Source: Bdellovibrionales bacterium GWA2_49_15
Lineage (GTDB): Bacteria; Bdellovibrionota; Bacteriovoracia; Bacteriovoracales; Bacteriovoracaceae
Direction: 5' to 3'
Length of the DNA stretch: 64,000 nucleotides
NCBI GenBank assembly: GCA_001769855.1
Contig: MEPP01000008.1
Span: forward strand, 3,146 to 67,145
Of this stretch, positions 8,474 to 16,912 are shown piece after piece. Numbering within the stretch: the first letter of the stretch is position 1; the number at the start of each line of letters is the position of its first letter. Under the pieces are notes generated by a model. It saw nothing but the letters and a program-made list of their open reading frames with translations. It was not told the origin of the DNA and searched no databases. The translations under genes and the position numbers were made by a program.

Positions 8474-9940
8474 ATGCCTAAAATTCTATTATTGTCGCTA
8501 AACTGGGGTGAGTCGGGTGAGATGGGGGCCATGACCAAGGATGCCTTGGCCATGCCACTTGAGTTTGTTTATCTCTCCACTGATCTCACCAATCGCAATC
8601 TGGATCATGAGTTTATTGACTGCTGGGTGAATAATTATTCGATGGAGAACCTAAGAGAAAAAATTAAACAGGCCGAAGTCGTGGTGCTTTGCTCTTCGCC
8701 CTCCTACCTCTTTTGGCGTGATGGAATTATCAACATCCACCTGGTCACCTCCACGTTGGCGAAAATAAAGCAAATTAATCCTCTAATTAAAACTATCCTG
8801 ATCGGTCCACACGGCACCGTTATTCCCGAGAGTTTTAATGGTGTTAGTCTCGATTTTATCTATAAAGGCGAACCAGACTTGGTGGTTCCCCAGCTGATCT
8901 CAAATTTGCTGGCAGGGATCAGCACGAATGTCCCGTTACCGGGAGTCACTCCCAGCAAAAATGGAAACTTTGAGTCACAAAGTGTCGGCGTCCAGGTTGA
9001 CGATTTGGCCAGTCTGGCACCGATGAATTTTTCTAAATTTAAAATTTCAGATTATCCCCACCCCAAACCCTATGGCCCGGTGGCGCAAGATAAATCGGCG
9101 ATTATTTATGAGGCTTCAAGAGGCTGTCCTTATTCTTGCATTTATTGCTTCAAGGTAAATTTTCGCGACAAGTTCCGTATGAAACCTTTGGCGACGATTG
9201 AAACAGAGCTCAGGTATCTCGCCGATAAAAATGTGGGATATGTCTATCTGATCGATGAGATATTTTTCATGGACCGCGCGTGGTCGACCGAGGTTATGAA
9301 GCTGCTCAAAAAGTATCATATCTTTTTTGGATGTCAGACCAGACCAAGTCTGCTGACTAAAGAAATGACTGATGCAATTATCGAACTTGGCATGGCGGGT
9401 CTGATTCAAGTCGGATTGGAACACACCGACTCGGAAGTCCTGAAGGCGATCAGAAAGGGAGAAACTGATGTGGAGCTGCTGGCCCAATCGCTCCATCGGC
9501 TGGCCGATGCCGGGATTACCCTCGATTTATTTATCGTCACTGGTTTGCCCAAAGATACGCAGGAAAAAATCATGGCCATGGGGAAAATCTTCGAAACCTT
9601 TCCCATGACCAAAGCTCGCCCGATTATTCATAGCGTGATCCCCTTGCCCGGCACGAAGCTTTGGCAGATGGGTCAGGCCGAGGGCCGCAGTCTTAAGACC
9701 TGGGATGATATTGAAAAGTACAAGGGAGTTATTGGAACAAAGTTTAAAAATAGTGAGGAAGTGAACTTAGCTTCCTATCAACTGGCCGGTCGGTTAAGAG
9801 AGATTGAGGATGCCCAAAGAATAAAGGCCAAAATAGGCAGTCATGCTCTTAATTATGCCAAGCTGCTCAAGCATAAGCTCGATAGTCGGATTCCAAGAGT
9901 GATGAGGGCCATCACCGAGCTGAAAAAGAAAATGACTTAA
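8474..9940 (+). CDS. B12-binding-domain radical SAM enzyme
   Basis: 488 residues. The first 170 residues form a cobalamin-binding-like Rossmann region (LLLSLNWGESGEMGAMTKDALAMP, then TILIGPHGTVIPE and LDFIYKGEPDLVV). The radical SAM domain follows with RGCPYSCIYC, a C-x3-C-x2-C cluster site at about residue 217-226, then a TIM-barrel part including YLIDEIFFM and GLEHTDSEVL. Members of the BchE/cobalamin group carry out methylation or cyclisation at unreactive carbons; the substrate here could be a sugar or lipid given the glycosyltransferase surroundings, but that is inference. TAAAAT seven bases upstream of ATG 8474 suggests a nearly leaderless message, although AGGA is also present. It runs directly into the oxidoreductase gene 11 bases on. 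Confidence 0.85.
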   Translation: MPKILLLSLNWGESGEMGAMTKDALAMPLEFVYLSTDLTNRNLDHEFIDCWVNNYSMENLREKIKQAEVVVLCSSPSYLFWRDGIINIHLVTSTLAKIKQINPLIKTILIGPHGTVIPESFNGVSLDFIYKGEPDLVVPQLISNLLAGISTNVPLPGVTPSKNGNFESQSVGVQVDDLASLAPMNFSKFKISDYPHPKPYGPVAQDKSAIIYEASRGCPYSCIYCFKVNFRDKFRMKPLATIETELRYLADKNVGYVYLIDEIFFMDRAWSTEVMKLLKKYHIFFGCQTRPSLLTKEMTDAIIELGMAGLIQVGLEHTDSEVLKAIRKGETDVELLAQSLHRLADAGITLDLFIVTGLPKDTQEKIMAMGKIFETFPMTKARPIIHSVIPLPGTKLWQMGQAEGRSLKTWDDIEKYKGVIGTKFKNSEEVNLASYQLAGRLREIEDAQRIKAKIGSHALNYAKLLKHKLDSRIPRVMRAITELKKKMT

Positions 9941-9951
9941 GCGGAGGGGTT

Positions 9952-10842
9952 ATTCATCACCTTGTTATTGGATTAGGTAATATCGCCCATGCTCACGCCC
10001 AGCTGCTCAAAAGTTTGGGGCAGACGGTTTCTTTTTATAGCTCGGATCGCGCAAAGGCAGCTCAATATCAAGCAAGGCACCAGGGCCTCATGGCCTACGA
10101 CAATCTTGATATTGCTTTGAAAAATCCTGCGATCGAATCATGCATCGTGTGCGTTCCTCATCACCTGCATGAAGAATATGTGGTGAAAATATTGAATCTG
10201 CAGAAGCATGTGCTGTTGGAAAAACCCATCGCCCATTCTCTTGCCAGCGCCGGAAAAATTATTCAAACGGCGAAAGAAAAAAAACTCTCCAGTGCTTTTA
10301 TGATTGCCGAACAGATGGACTTTCTGCCAGTGATCTCAAATATTAAAAAGCTCTCTCTGCCCATCTCCTACCGTTTTAATGATTTTAGCACTTATTATCC
10401 CACAGGATGGAGAACTAAACTTGAGCAGTCTGGAGGTGGGGTGATGCTGGACTTAGGCATCCACTATGTTTCCTTAGCGATCAAACTTTTTGGGCCGATC
10501 GAATCTCATAAGAAAACCATTAAGTGTTATCTTGATAACGGCGAGATTCCATCCCACGAGCAGCTGGGACTTACGCATAAGAATGGCATTAAGGGGCAAA
10601 TTGAGGTGGCCTGGAGGCAAAAGTTTAATGCGCGTAAAATTGAAGTTGTGACTGATGAGTCCTGCTTTTATTATCGGCCAGGTTCCAGGTTCGCAAAACT
10701 CGGGCCCTTGCCTCAGTTCGTGTGTTTTCGTTCCGCGAATGGGCGCAGGCAGATGATGCAAGAATATTTGCGTCGCTGCCAGGATTCTCGACGCGGAATT
10801 GAGTCTGAGGACACTTTGAAAGCGCTGGCCGTAGTTTTATAA
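9952..10842 (+). CDS. Gfo/Idh/MocA-type sugar oxidoreductase with apparent ATT start
   Basis: The NAD(P)-binding Rossmann motif (HHLVIGLGNIAHAHAQLL) is encoded from 9955 on, but there is no ATG, GTG or TTG between the in-frame stop near 9883 and a TTG at 10015 that would delete the motif. ATT at 9952 lies four bases after GGAGG and yields a normal Gfo N-terminus, so I place the start there (296 residues). Further hallmarks: CIVCVPHHLHEEYV, the catalytic-region HVLLEKPIAHS, and GGGVMLDLGIHY. The protein is somewhat shorter than the usual 330-370 residues and stops at LKALAVVL. It likely oxidises or reduces a nucleotide sugar in surface glycan synthesis. A start-codon mutation or a sequence error are alternatives. 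Confidence 0.7.
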   Translation: MHHLVIGLGNIAHAHAQLLKSLGQTVSFYSSDRAKAAQYQARHQGLMAYDNLDIALKNPAIESCIVCVPHHLHEEYVVKILNLQKHVLLEKPIAHSLASAGKIIQTAKEKKLSSAFMIAEQMDFLPVISNIKKLSLPISYRFNDFSTYYPTGWRTKLEQSGGGVMLDLGIHYVSLAIKLFGPIESHKKTIKCYLDNGEIPSHEQLGLTHKNGIKGQIEVAWRQKFNARKIEVVTDESCFYYRPGSRFAKLGPLPQFVCFRSANGRRQMMQEYLRRCQDSRRGIESEDTLKALAVVL

Positions 10843-10970
10843 AATCAGTTTTTCCCATACTTCTTATCGGCACCGGCCCACAGGTTGTGCTGGATGAATT
10901 TGCGAAGTTATTGAAGCAAGACTATACTTACTATTGTCGCTTTTTGGAGTTCGAAAGATGGGAGATGTAA
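10839..10970 (+). other. Possible 43-codon gene or 5' gene remnant with ATA start
   Basis: A second open frame begins with ATA AAA TCA at 10839, overlapping the stop of the oxidoreductase as ATAA, where a coupled gene would have ATGA. It encodes a Rossmann-like opening (KSVFPILLIGTGPQVVLDEF, then AKLLKQDYTYYC) and stops at 10970 in a TAATG overlap with a possible start of the next gene. Too short for a full enzyme, so it may be the leftover front of another dehydrogenase. Coding status uncertain. Confidence 0.3.
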
Positions 10971-11887
10971 TGCTCGCTCAAGTACGGCTACTATCTCAAT
11001 GTCCCTTGTGTTATGGCCATCGCACAAAATCTATCAGAGCTGAAAAAAATTCTTTCCCCCCTAACCTCCACCCCGAGGTGATGATTTTTAACTCCACGTG
11101 GAGCCACTTGATTAGGTGTCTTGATTGTAGCTTCGCTTTTGTTCAAGAAATTCCCACCTCCCCCACATTCTTTTTGAACCGTTACGATAATTCATGGTTT
11201 AACCCGGAGGAAGAGGTTAAATCCTTTCGAAAAACGAGTATCTTCAAAGAGGTGTTTGATATTTTAAAAAAACAAGGGGCCACCGCGGGAAAATTTTTGG
11301 ATGTGGGCTCATTTGCAGGTAAACTTCTCTATTGTGCGCGTGAGGAGGGTTATGAGCCAGAGGGAATCGAAATTAATCCCAAGTTAGCGAACTTTACTCG
11401 AGAAAAACTGAATTTTAAGGTCTACTGCAGCGAGTTTCAAAGTGCGGTTTTGCCGGAAAATTATTACGACGTGATAACGATAATCGATGTTTTGGAACAT
11501 CTAACAGGCCCTAAAGAGGTTCTTGCCAACCTTTTGACATCTTTAAAGAAGGGCGGGATTCTTTACATCAAGGTTCCACACTACCCAATGCAAATACTTA
11601 AGCAGGATATTGCCCGAGTGTTGCGAATATCAGATGCTGGTGTGTTTTCTAATTTCGGACACATCAACCACTTTAATATTAAATCGATGCGGAAAGTTCT
11701 TAATGAAATTGGCTTTTCTCTCGTCCAGGTTGAAATAGCGCGCCCTGAAAAGTGGAGCAAGGGTCGATCGCTTTGGAGGTTGAGAAATTTAATTCGAGAC
11801 GTAATTTGGATGACCTCTTCATTCCTCTATAGATGCACGGGCACCTGTGCCGGATTGAATCTTATCTTTGTCGCAAAAAAAAGATAA
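10958..11887 (+). CDS. Class I SAM-dependent methyltransferase with zinc-ribbon N-terminus
   Basis: About 309 residues from ATG 10958 (GGAG 8 bases upstream); ATG 10970 is an alternative. The N-terminus has two cysteine pairs (CPLCYGH and RCLDC) that resemble the zinc-binding head of sugar C-methyltransferase-like proteins. The SAM-binding core follows: KFLDVGSFAGKLLYCAREEGYEPEGIEIN (motif I), VITIIDVLEHLTGPKEVL (motif II/III), LKKGGILYIKVPHY. It likely methylates a carbohydrate or lipid component of the surface glycan, as inferred from its neighbours. The hydrophobic end (WMTSSFLYRCTGTCAGLNLIFVA) may contact the membrane. Last of the plus-strand run radical SAM - oxidoreductase - methyltransferase. 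Confidence 0.78.
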   Translation: MGDVMLAQVRLLSQCPLCYGHRTKSIRAEKNSFPPNLHPEVMIFNSTWSHLIRCLDCSFAFVQEIPTSPTFFLNRYDNSWFNPEEEVKSFRKTSIFKEVFDILKKQGATAGKFLDVGSFAGKLLYCAREEGYEPEGIEINPKLANFTREKLNFKVYCSEFQSAVLPENYYDVITIIDVLEHLTGPKEVLANLLTSLKKGGILYIKVPHYPMQILKQDIARVLRISDAGVFSNFGHINHFNIKSMRKVLNEIGFSLVQVEIARPEKWSKGRSLWRLRNLIRDVIWMTSSFLYRCTGTCAGLNLIFVAKKR

Positions 11888-11896
11888 TTTTAGATT

Positions 11897-12658
11897 TTAA
11901 TGATTCTTAATATAGACGCGGCAGGTGTAATCAATTCTTGCCAAATACGGGCACATGCCTTGTTCGGCAAAAAATTCATCCACGGCCTGTTGAGCGCCTT
12001 TGAAATGGCCGTAGTCATCAATAATGAGCACCCCCCCTTTGGACAGAAGTGGATAGAGATGCTTCAGCTCATGCTTCGTAGACTCATACCAATCCGTGTC
12101 GAGACGGAGCAATGATATTTGCTTCGGCAGCTGGCCCGGGATTGTATCCTCGACTTTTCCTTGGACGAATTGAATCTTGCCCATGGGGTAATGGGTGGCG
12201 GCCATATTTTTTTTCACCAGCTCCAGAGGTGCGTAGGCCCAAAAGTTAAAACGCTCAGTGCTTTTAGATGTACTATCCAGAATAGCTTGAACCTGCTGGC
12301 TGGAGGCGCGATCAATATCTTTGTCCGTCGGAGCGCTCATTCCCTCAAAGGTGTCGTAAAGATAGATTTTGCGATCCTCGGCCTTTAATTGCTTCAGCGT
12401 TTGCGCCACCAACATACAGGAGCCACCCTGCCAAACTCCGCATTCCACCACATCACCGGGAATTTGGGCCTTGTGGATATACTCAACGGCCTTATAAAGG
12501 GCATACATCCTTTCACAGCTAGTCAAAGTGTACGGTTTTAGATTGGTATATTTCTCGACAAAATCCGCCTCCATATCAAAGGACGGACCGGTCTCGCGTG
12601 TGATGAGCCGATAGCCAAGTCGAAATAAAACCTTATTCACGAAAGAGAGAACTTGCAT
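11897..12658 (-). CDS. TylF/MycF-family O-methyltransferase
   Basis: 253 residues from ATG 12658. TylF (macrocin O-methyltransferase) family signatures are present: GDVVECGVWQGGSCMLVA (SAM site), IYLYDTFEGMSAPTDKD, LLRLDTDWYEST and KGGVLIIDDYGHFKGA, the last supplying the metal-binding acids (DTD, DDY). Such enzymes methylate hydroxyls of deoxysugars in a magnesium-dependent manner, so a methylated sugar on the surface glycan is the natural inference. An upstream promoter (TTGATT, 17, TACCAT) gives its own short leader. It is convergent with the plus-strand methyltransferase, with a 9-base gap. Confidence 0.87.
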   Translation of the reverse strand: MQVLSFVNKVLFRLGYRLITRETGPSFDMEADFVEKYTNLKPYTLTSCERMYALYKAVEYIHKAQIPGDVVECGVWQGGSCMLVAQTLKQLKAEDRKIYLYDTFEGMSAPTDKDIDRASSQQVQAILDSTSKSTERFNFWAYAPLELVKKNMAATHYPMGKIQFVQGKVEDTIPGQLPKQISLLRLDTDWYESTKHELKHLYPLLSKGGVLIIDDYGHFKGAQQAVDEFFAEQGMCPYLARIDYTCRVYIKNH

Positions 12659-12678
12659 CAAATACCTACTGTGGAAAT

Positions 12679-12707
12679 ATGGTAACAGAGGGCCTTGCGG
12701 CAATCAA
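12679..12707 (-). promoter_or_regulatory. Promoter for the TylF-like gene
   Basis: On the minus strand TTGATT (12707-12702), a 17-base spacer and TACCAT (12684-12679) stand 20 bases ahead of the ATG at 12658. AGTAGG in between is a modest ribosome binding site. Confidence 0.45.
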
Positions 12708-12779
12708 GCAAACTTCTCGAGAGCATCTGTCCTGTCTGATTGAATACGATTTTCATAATTTGCGCAAAAATATTTTTAT

Positions 12780-13850
12780 CTAAAAAAGATGCCGAAGCTC
12801 ATTCTCGTTTTCCTTCAGCCAAAGAAAAATATCCTGGGCCAGAACCTCGGCGCTTCGTTTCGGCACCCAGTTGAAGGTGTGAGTTGCTTTGGTATTATCA
12901 GAAATGTACCAGGGTATATCGACACTGGTGGTCTGCTTGTCCTGGGCAATATCGATAGTATTTCCACTTAGGCGCTGACAGATTTTGGTGTACTCAAGCA
13001 GCGAGGTATGACTGACTCTTCCCCCACCGACATTATAAAGACCGAAATTATGTTTATCCAGAGAGGGCACCTGGAGTTGGAGAAGATCGAAGAGGTCCTT
13101 GATGTGCAGCAGGTCTCTAACCTGCTTACCCGTCCCGTTAAACCCAATATATTTTAACGATTTCTTAAACAGATGGCGCGCCACCCACATGGTGAAAACG
13201 CCCTGGTCAACTTTCCCAAATTGTCCGGGCCCGGCGATCACGCCGCAGCGATTGATCATGATCTTCATGCCAAAATTTCGCACGTATTCTTCAACAAAGA
13301 GTTCTGAGGCGAGCTTGGTCGTACCATAGAGTGAGCGAAAATCCTGGGTGGAAAACTGATGATCAATGCCTTGGTGGCTGAGTCCCGTTTGTTTGATTTT
13401 TGAGGAATCAACTTCCAGCCTCGTCTCCTCCTCTTTAAGCGGAACGGCCCGCAAGGCATCAATGGAGTAGACGCGGGAGCTGGATAAAAAGATGACCTTT
13501 TTGCAATGGGTTTTGGCAAAGTCCAAACAGTTTAGAGTGCCCATCAAATTGGTTTGCACCAGATAACGAGTTCCCTTGCCGTCCACTCCCGCCAAAACGG
13601 AAGGCTCGGCGGAGGCCTCGATTAAAAGATCGAATTCTTGGTCAATGTCCAGAAGATCATCGAGCTGCCGGACATCTCCGTGCACAAAATCAATGCCGAG
13701 GTCCTGAAAAATTTTTAAATTCTTCTCGCTTCCGCGCCGGCGAAGGTTATCAAAGGCCACAACCTTAATCCCCGGGAAAGTTTGCTTATAGAGCTTGGCC
13801 AAAGAGCTACCTACAAAACCGGCCCCGCCCGTAATGAGAATGGATTTCAT
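12780..13850 (-). CDS. Extended SDR sugar epimerase/dehydratase, CDP-paratose 2-epimerase-like
   Basis: 356 residues from ATG 13850 (GGAGG seven bases upstream). The NAD-binding motif GGAGFVGSSLAKL (GxxGxxG) opens the protein, FDNLRRRGSEKNL follows as in the paratose epimerase group, and the catalytic YGTTK (YxxxK) lies near residue 165 with SSSRVYS before it. The ADLLHIKDLFDLL-like segment (VRDLLHIKDL) is typical of extended SDRs. It should interconvert or dehydrate a nucleotide sugar. Its start overlaps the stop of the upstream methyltransferase gene by 4 bases. A second, divergent member lies at 15832, so two steps of one deoxysugar route are possible. Confidence 0.85.
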   Translation of the reverse strand: MKSILITGGAGFVGSSLAKLYKQTFPGIKVVAFDNLRRRGSEKNLKIFQDLGIDFVHGDVRQLDDLLDIDQEFDLLIEASAEPSVLAGVDGKGTRYLVQTNLMGTLNCLDFAKTHCKKVIFLSSSRVYSIDALRAVPLKEEETRLEVDSSKIKQTGLSHQGIDHQFSTQDFRSLYGTTKLASELFVEEYVRNFGMKIMINRCGVIAGPGQFGKVDQGVFTMWVARHLFKKSLKYIGFNGTGKQVRDLLHIKDLFDLLQLQVPSLDKHNFGLYNVGGGRVSHTSLLEYTKICQRLSGNTIDIAQDKQTTSVDIPWYISDNTKATHTFNWVPKRSAEVLAQDIFLWLKENENELRHLF

Positions 13851-14497
13851 CGTGCCCTCCTGGCGGAAATAAGAAATTGTTTTCCAAGAATTCGCCATGC
13901 CGGGGGACAGCTTAAATAGATCTCGGTCAGCAGGGGCGATGGCGGCAAGATACCCCGAAAGGAAAATGGCAGAAATTTTGGATGAGACTGATCAATCACA
14001 AAACTTTCAGAATAAAGAAGTTCTTCCACCGACAGATGGGTCAGCGGCAGAAGATGGTCGGCGCAGTCATAATACTCTTTAGCGCAGTATTTAAAATTCG
14101 GTCCCATGATGCAAACCACGCCTCCTGGTTTTAAGAGCTGGTTCACACGTCGAAATAAAGTTGCCACCTGCTCGGGGCCGGCGAGATGTTCTAAGAAATT
14201 GCTCATGAAAATGGCATCGAAATAATTTTGAGGAAGATCGACGGTGAAAAAATCCCCGACTTTCGTTTTGACCTCGGGGCCCTTGTACCGATTAATAAAA
14301 TCATTTAAGTCCACTCCCCACTTCTCCTTGGCCGGAACGTGGTTTAAAAACTCGCAGCGTCCAGCGGCGGGGTCCAGCACAATCTGTGGTTGCCCCATAA
14401 AACGGTGAAGGAATTGGGCAATCTTAACCCATACCTTCTCGCGCGCCGCCTGATCGATATTTTGGAATCGATACTGATAGATCTTTTCGTAATTCAC
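13847..14497 (-). CDS. Class I SAM-dependent methyltransferase
   Basis: 216 residues. The SAM site is VLDPAAGRCEFLNHV, followed by KWGVDLNDF (acidic loop), the DAIFMSNFLEHLAGPEQV catalytic/structural region and LLKPGGVVCIMGPNF. The remainder (YYDCADHLLPLTHLSVEELL) resembles small-molecule methyltransferases encoded with glycosyltransferases. Both ends are coupled to neighbours by ATGA overlaps (at 14494-14497 and 13847-13850), so membrane protein, methyltransferase and epimerase form a single three-gene operon. Substrate is unknown; a nucleotide sugar or lipid-linked sugar is likely from context. Confidence 0.8.
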   Translation of the reverse strand: MNYEKIYQYRFQNIDQAAREKVWVKIAQFLHRFMGQPQIVLDPAAGRCEFLNHVPAKEKWGVDLNDFINRYKGPEVKTKVGDFFTVDLPQNYFDAIFMSNFLEHLAGPEQVATLFRRVNQLLKPGGVVCIMGPNFKYCAKEYYDCADHLLPLTHLSVEELLYSESFVIDQSHPKFLPFSFRGILPPSPLLTEIYLSCPPAWRILGKQFLISARRAR

Positions 14498-15669
14498 GCC
14501 GACTCCCTTGTGGTGCTTACCAGTCCCATGATGACCAGAATAAGTAGCTCCAAAATATATTTATCCCAGCACAGGGGATTGATGAGCTGGAGACCAAAGA
14601 AAAAAAGGCCCCAGATTTTAAATTGCCTGTGAATGGAGGGGGTAAGATAGAAATCAGCGAAAAAAATTCCACCCAGTCCCACAAAAAAAGCATAGAAGAG
14701 TTTATTGAGGTGCCACGGGAAATGATTATAAAGACGGTGAAAAATGCCCAAGGTTCCGATGCTCTCATGATAGAGATTGCCGGTTGGATAAAAAATAAAG
14801 GCCAAAATCGCACCCGCAACAAAAATAGCGCCATCACGAGGGGAAAATTTCTTTTTCATAAATACCACAACCACAACCGGCAGGAGCCAAAAGGCGGTAG
14901 CGGCAATGTAATAAATGACATTTTGCCAATAGAAGTAACCATGAGTTTGCCTGATCATGGCCATCTTTGCTTGAATCTCCGGAGAGGGGGAAACTCCGCA
15001 CCAGAACAAAAAGATGAGGCCTAGCGGCACTAACCCGCCAAGTAAAACTAAGGCCTCCTTCCAGTTTTGCCTCGGTTTATTCTGCAAAACGAGTTCTGCC
15101 ACACGCCCCAAGTTATAGGTAATGCCAAATTGTCTAACCAGCGGGGCCATCATTCCTCCCCAACTTTTCCACAGCAGTTGAGAGTTGAGAAATCCGGCGA
15201 GAAAAATGGCCACCATCAGAAGATAAAAAGTATCGGTGTAAAATAAAACCGAAATCAACTGCATGTAGGGATTGCACAGCAAGCTCACCACGGCCGCGAT
15301 CACCAAGGCCTTCTTACCATCCGCATGATCGGCCAAGGCTTTAAACACAATTGTCAGCGTGAGGAACATCACAAGACAGTTGGCCATTCGTAACATGATC
15401 AGCGGGTTGGAAAAATGAAACATCCAGCTTCCCATAATAAACAGGAGCGGAGGCTGAGGCAGCGGATAATTGATCGCGAGAGTTGACCAGTTGTTAAAAT
15501 TTAAAGCGACAAAGTGCTGAGCGACGGCGAGAAAAAATATTTCATCCTTGATAACCTCATTGGGCAAGACAAACACCACCCATGCGAGATGAATAATAAA
15601 AAGGCAGGCCGGTAAGGTCACCCACCATTTCTGAGTTAGATAATAAGCTATCCCGCGATTTTTCGTCAT
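14494..15669 (-). CDS. Polytopic membrane protein, probably a lipid-linked-sugar glycosyltransferase (GT-C type)
   Basis: 391 residues with roughly ten hydrophobic helices. After the first helix, NEVIKDEIFFLAVAQHF provides the acidic periplasmic loop expected of GT-C enzymes, followed by NYPLPQPPLLFIMG and LRMANCLVMFLTL. Later helices include VIAAVVSLLCNPYMQLIS and LVLLGGLVPLGLIFLFW. GT-C members use polyprenyl-phosphate sugars and act on the outer face of the inner membrane. No specific family could be recognised, and the protein is shorter than most of them. First gene of the operon running left to 12780. An alternative is an O-antigen polymerase-like role, but a large Wzy loop is not evident. 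Confidence 0.65.
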   Translation of the reverse strand: MTKNRGIAYYLTQKWWVTLPACLFIIHLAWVVFVLPNEVIKDEIFFLAVAQHFVALNFNNWSTLAINYPLPQPPLLFIMGSWMFHFSNPLIMLRMANCLVMFLTLTIVFKALADHADGKKALVIAAVVSLLCNPYMQLISVLFYTDTFYLLMVAIFLAGFLNSQLLWKSWGGMMAPLVRQFGITYNLGRVAELVLQNKPRQNWKEALVLLGGLVPLGLIFLFWCGVSPSPEIQAKMAMIRQTHGYFYWQNVIYYIAATAFWLLPVVVVVFMKKKFSPRDGAIFVAGAILAFIFYPTGNLYHESIGTLGIFHRLYNHFPWHLNKLFYAFFVGLGGIFFADFYLTPSIHRQFKIWGLFFFGLQLINPLCWDKYILELLILVIMGLVSTTRESA

Positions 15670-15831
15670 TATAAGGAGATTTTAGCATAAGGATTATGCC
15701 TGAATTCATGGAGTTACCTGGCGGCAAAAAGCTCCTCTCTCTATCCGGAGCGATCCGCTTTAAAATATTTCAAGGAGAGACGTCTTCTGCCCGATTCATA
15801 ATGTGGTCTTTCTTTAGCCTGTGGAGCTTCT

Positions 15832-16911
15832 ATGGGAATTGCGATAGTGACCGGTGCCTGCGGCCTGATTGGGAGCGAATCCGTACGCTTCTTTCACCAG
15901 AAGGGCATGAAAATTGTGGGCATAGACAACGATATGCGCGCCTATTTTTTTGGCAAGGAGGCCTCCACTCTTTGGCAGGAAGAGCAACTTAAAAAAGAAT
16001 GCAAAAATTTTGAAATCGAACACCTGGACATCAGGGATGTGCAAGCGCTCACCAATGTCTTTAAAAAATATGGGACTAATATTGAGCTGATCGTCCACAC
16101 CGCCGCCCAGCCCTCCCATGATTGGGCCGCCAAAGAGCCATTCACCGATTTTCATGTCAACGCCACGGGAACGTTAAACATGCTGGAGATGTGTCGGCTC
16201 CATTGTCCCAAGGCAGTTTTTCTCTTCACCTCGACCAACAAAGTTTACGGGGACAATCCCAATCTTCTCCCGCTGATTGAGAGGGAAGACCGTTACGAGA
16301 TTGACCCCTCCCATGCCTATCACCCTGGGATTGATGAATTTATGTCTCTCGATCACTGCAAGCATAGCTTATTCGGGGCCTCAAAAGTTGCTGCCGATGT
16401 CCTGGTGCAGGAGTATGGCCGCTACTTTGGTATGAACACCGGCGTCTTTCGGGGAGGCTGCCTGACCGGGCCGTCCCATAGTGGAGCCGAGCTCCATGGT
16501 TTTCTCAGCTACCTGATGAAATGCGCGGTCACGCATACGCCCTACAAAATCTTCGGCTATAAGGGCAAACAGGTGCGCGACAATATTCACTCCAATGATC
16601 TGGTCAACGCCTTTTGGCACTTCTATAAAAATCCCCGTCAGGGCGAGGCCTACAATATGGGGGGGGGACGATTTTCCAACTGCTCCATGAAAGAGGCCAT
16701 CACGCTATGTGAAGATATTTCCGGAAATAAGATGCAGACAACGTATCTGGAAGATAACCGCATCGGGGACCATATCTGGTACATCAGCAATCTTGCAAAA
16801 TTCTGCTCGCATTATCCCAAGTGGCAGCTAACCAAGAATGTGGAGCAAATTCTGCATGAGATTCATGACTGCAACGTCACCAAATGGAAAGTAAGCAAAA
16901 AGGTTGCCTAA
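15832..16911 (+). CDS. NAD-dependent epimerase, CDP-paratose 2-epimerase-like SDR
   Basis: 359 residues starting [18 protein letters not shown] with the GxxGxxG motif, followed by [16 protein letters not shown] and STLW, a segment characteristic of a group annotated as CDP-paratose 2-epimerases. Catalytic elements are [10 protein letters not shown] and the Y-x-x-x-K region [10 protein letters not shown], where the tyrosine position is occupied by phenylalanine (LFGASKVAA). That substitution deserves checking against relatives. [15 protein letters not shown] is the typical extended SDR loop. GGAG is six bases before ATG 15832. It is co-directional with the GT2 gene one base downstream. Product: an epimerised nucleotide sugar for the surface glycan, by inference. 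Confidence 0.83.
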   Translation: MGIAIVTGACGLIGSESVRFFHQKGMKIVGIDNDMRAYFFGKEASTLWQEEQLKKECKNFEIEHLDIRDVQALTNVFKKYGTNIELIVHTAAQPSHDWAAKEPFTDFHVNATGTLNMLEMCRLHCPKAVFLFTSTNKVYGDNPNLLPLIEREDRYEIDPSHAYHPGIDEFMSLDHCKHSLFGASKVAADVLVQEYGRYFGMNTGVFRGGCLTGPSHSGAELHGFLSYLMKCAVTHTPYKIFGYKGKQVRDNIHSNDLVNAFWHFYKNPRQGEAYNMGGGRFSNCSMKEAITLCEDISGNKMQTTYLEDNRIGDHIWYISNLAKFCSHYPKWQLTKNVEQILHEIHDCNVTKWKVSKKVA

Positions 16912-16912
16912 C

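Noticed and set aside
15696..15992. 98-codon plus-strand frame between divergent genes
   Set aside because: It has no ribosome binding site and its second half overlaps the well-supported epimerase in another frame.
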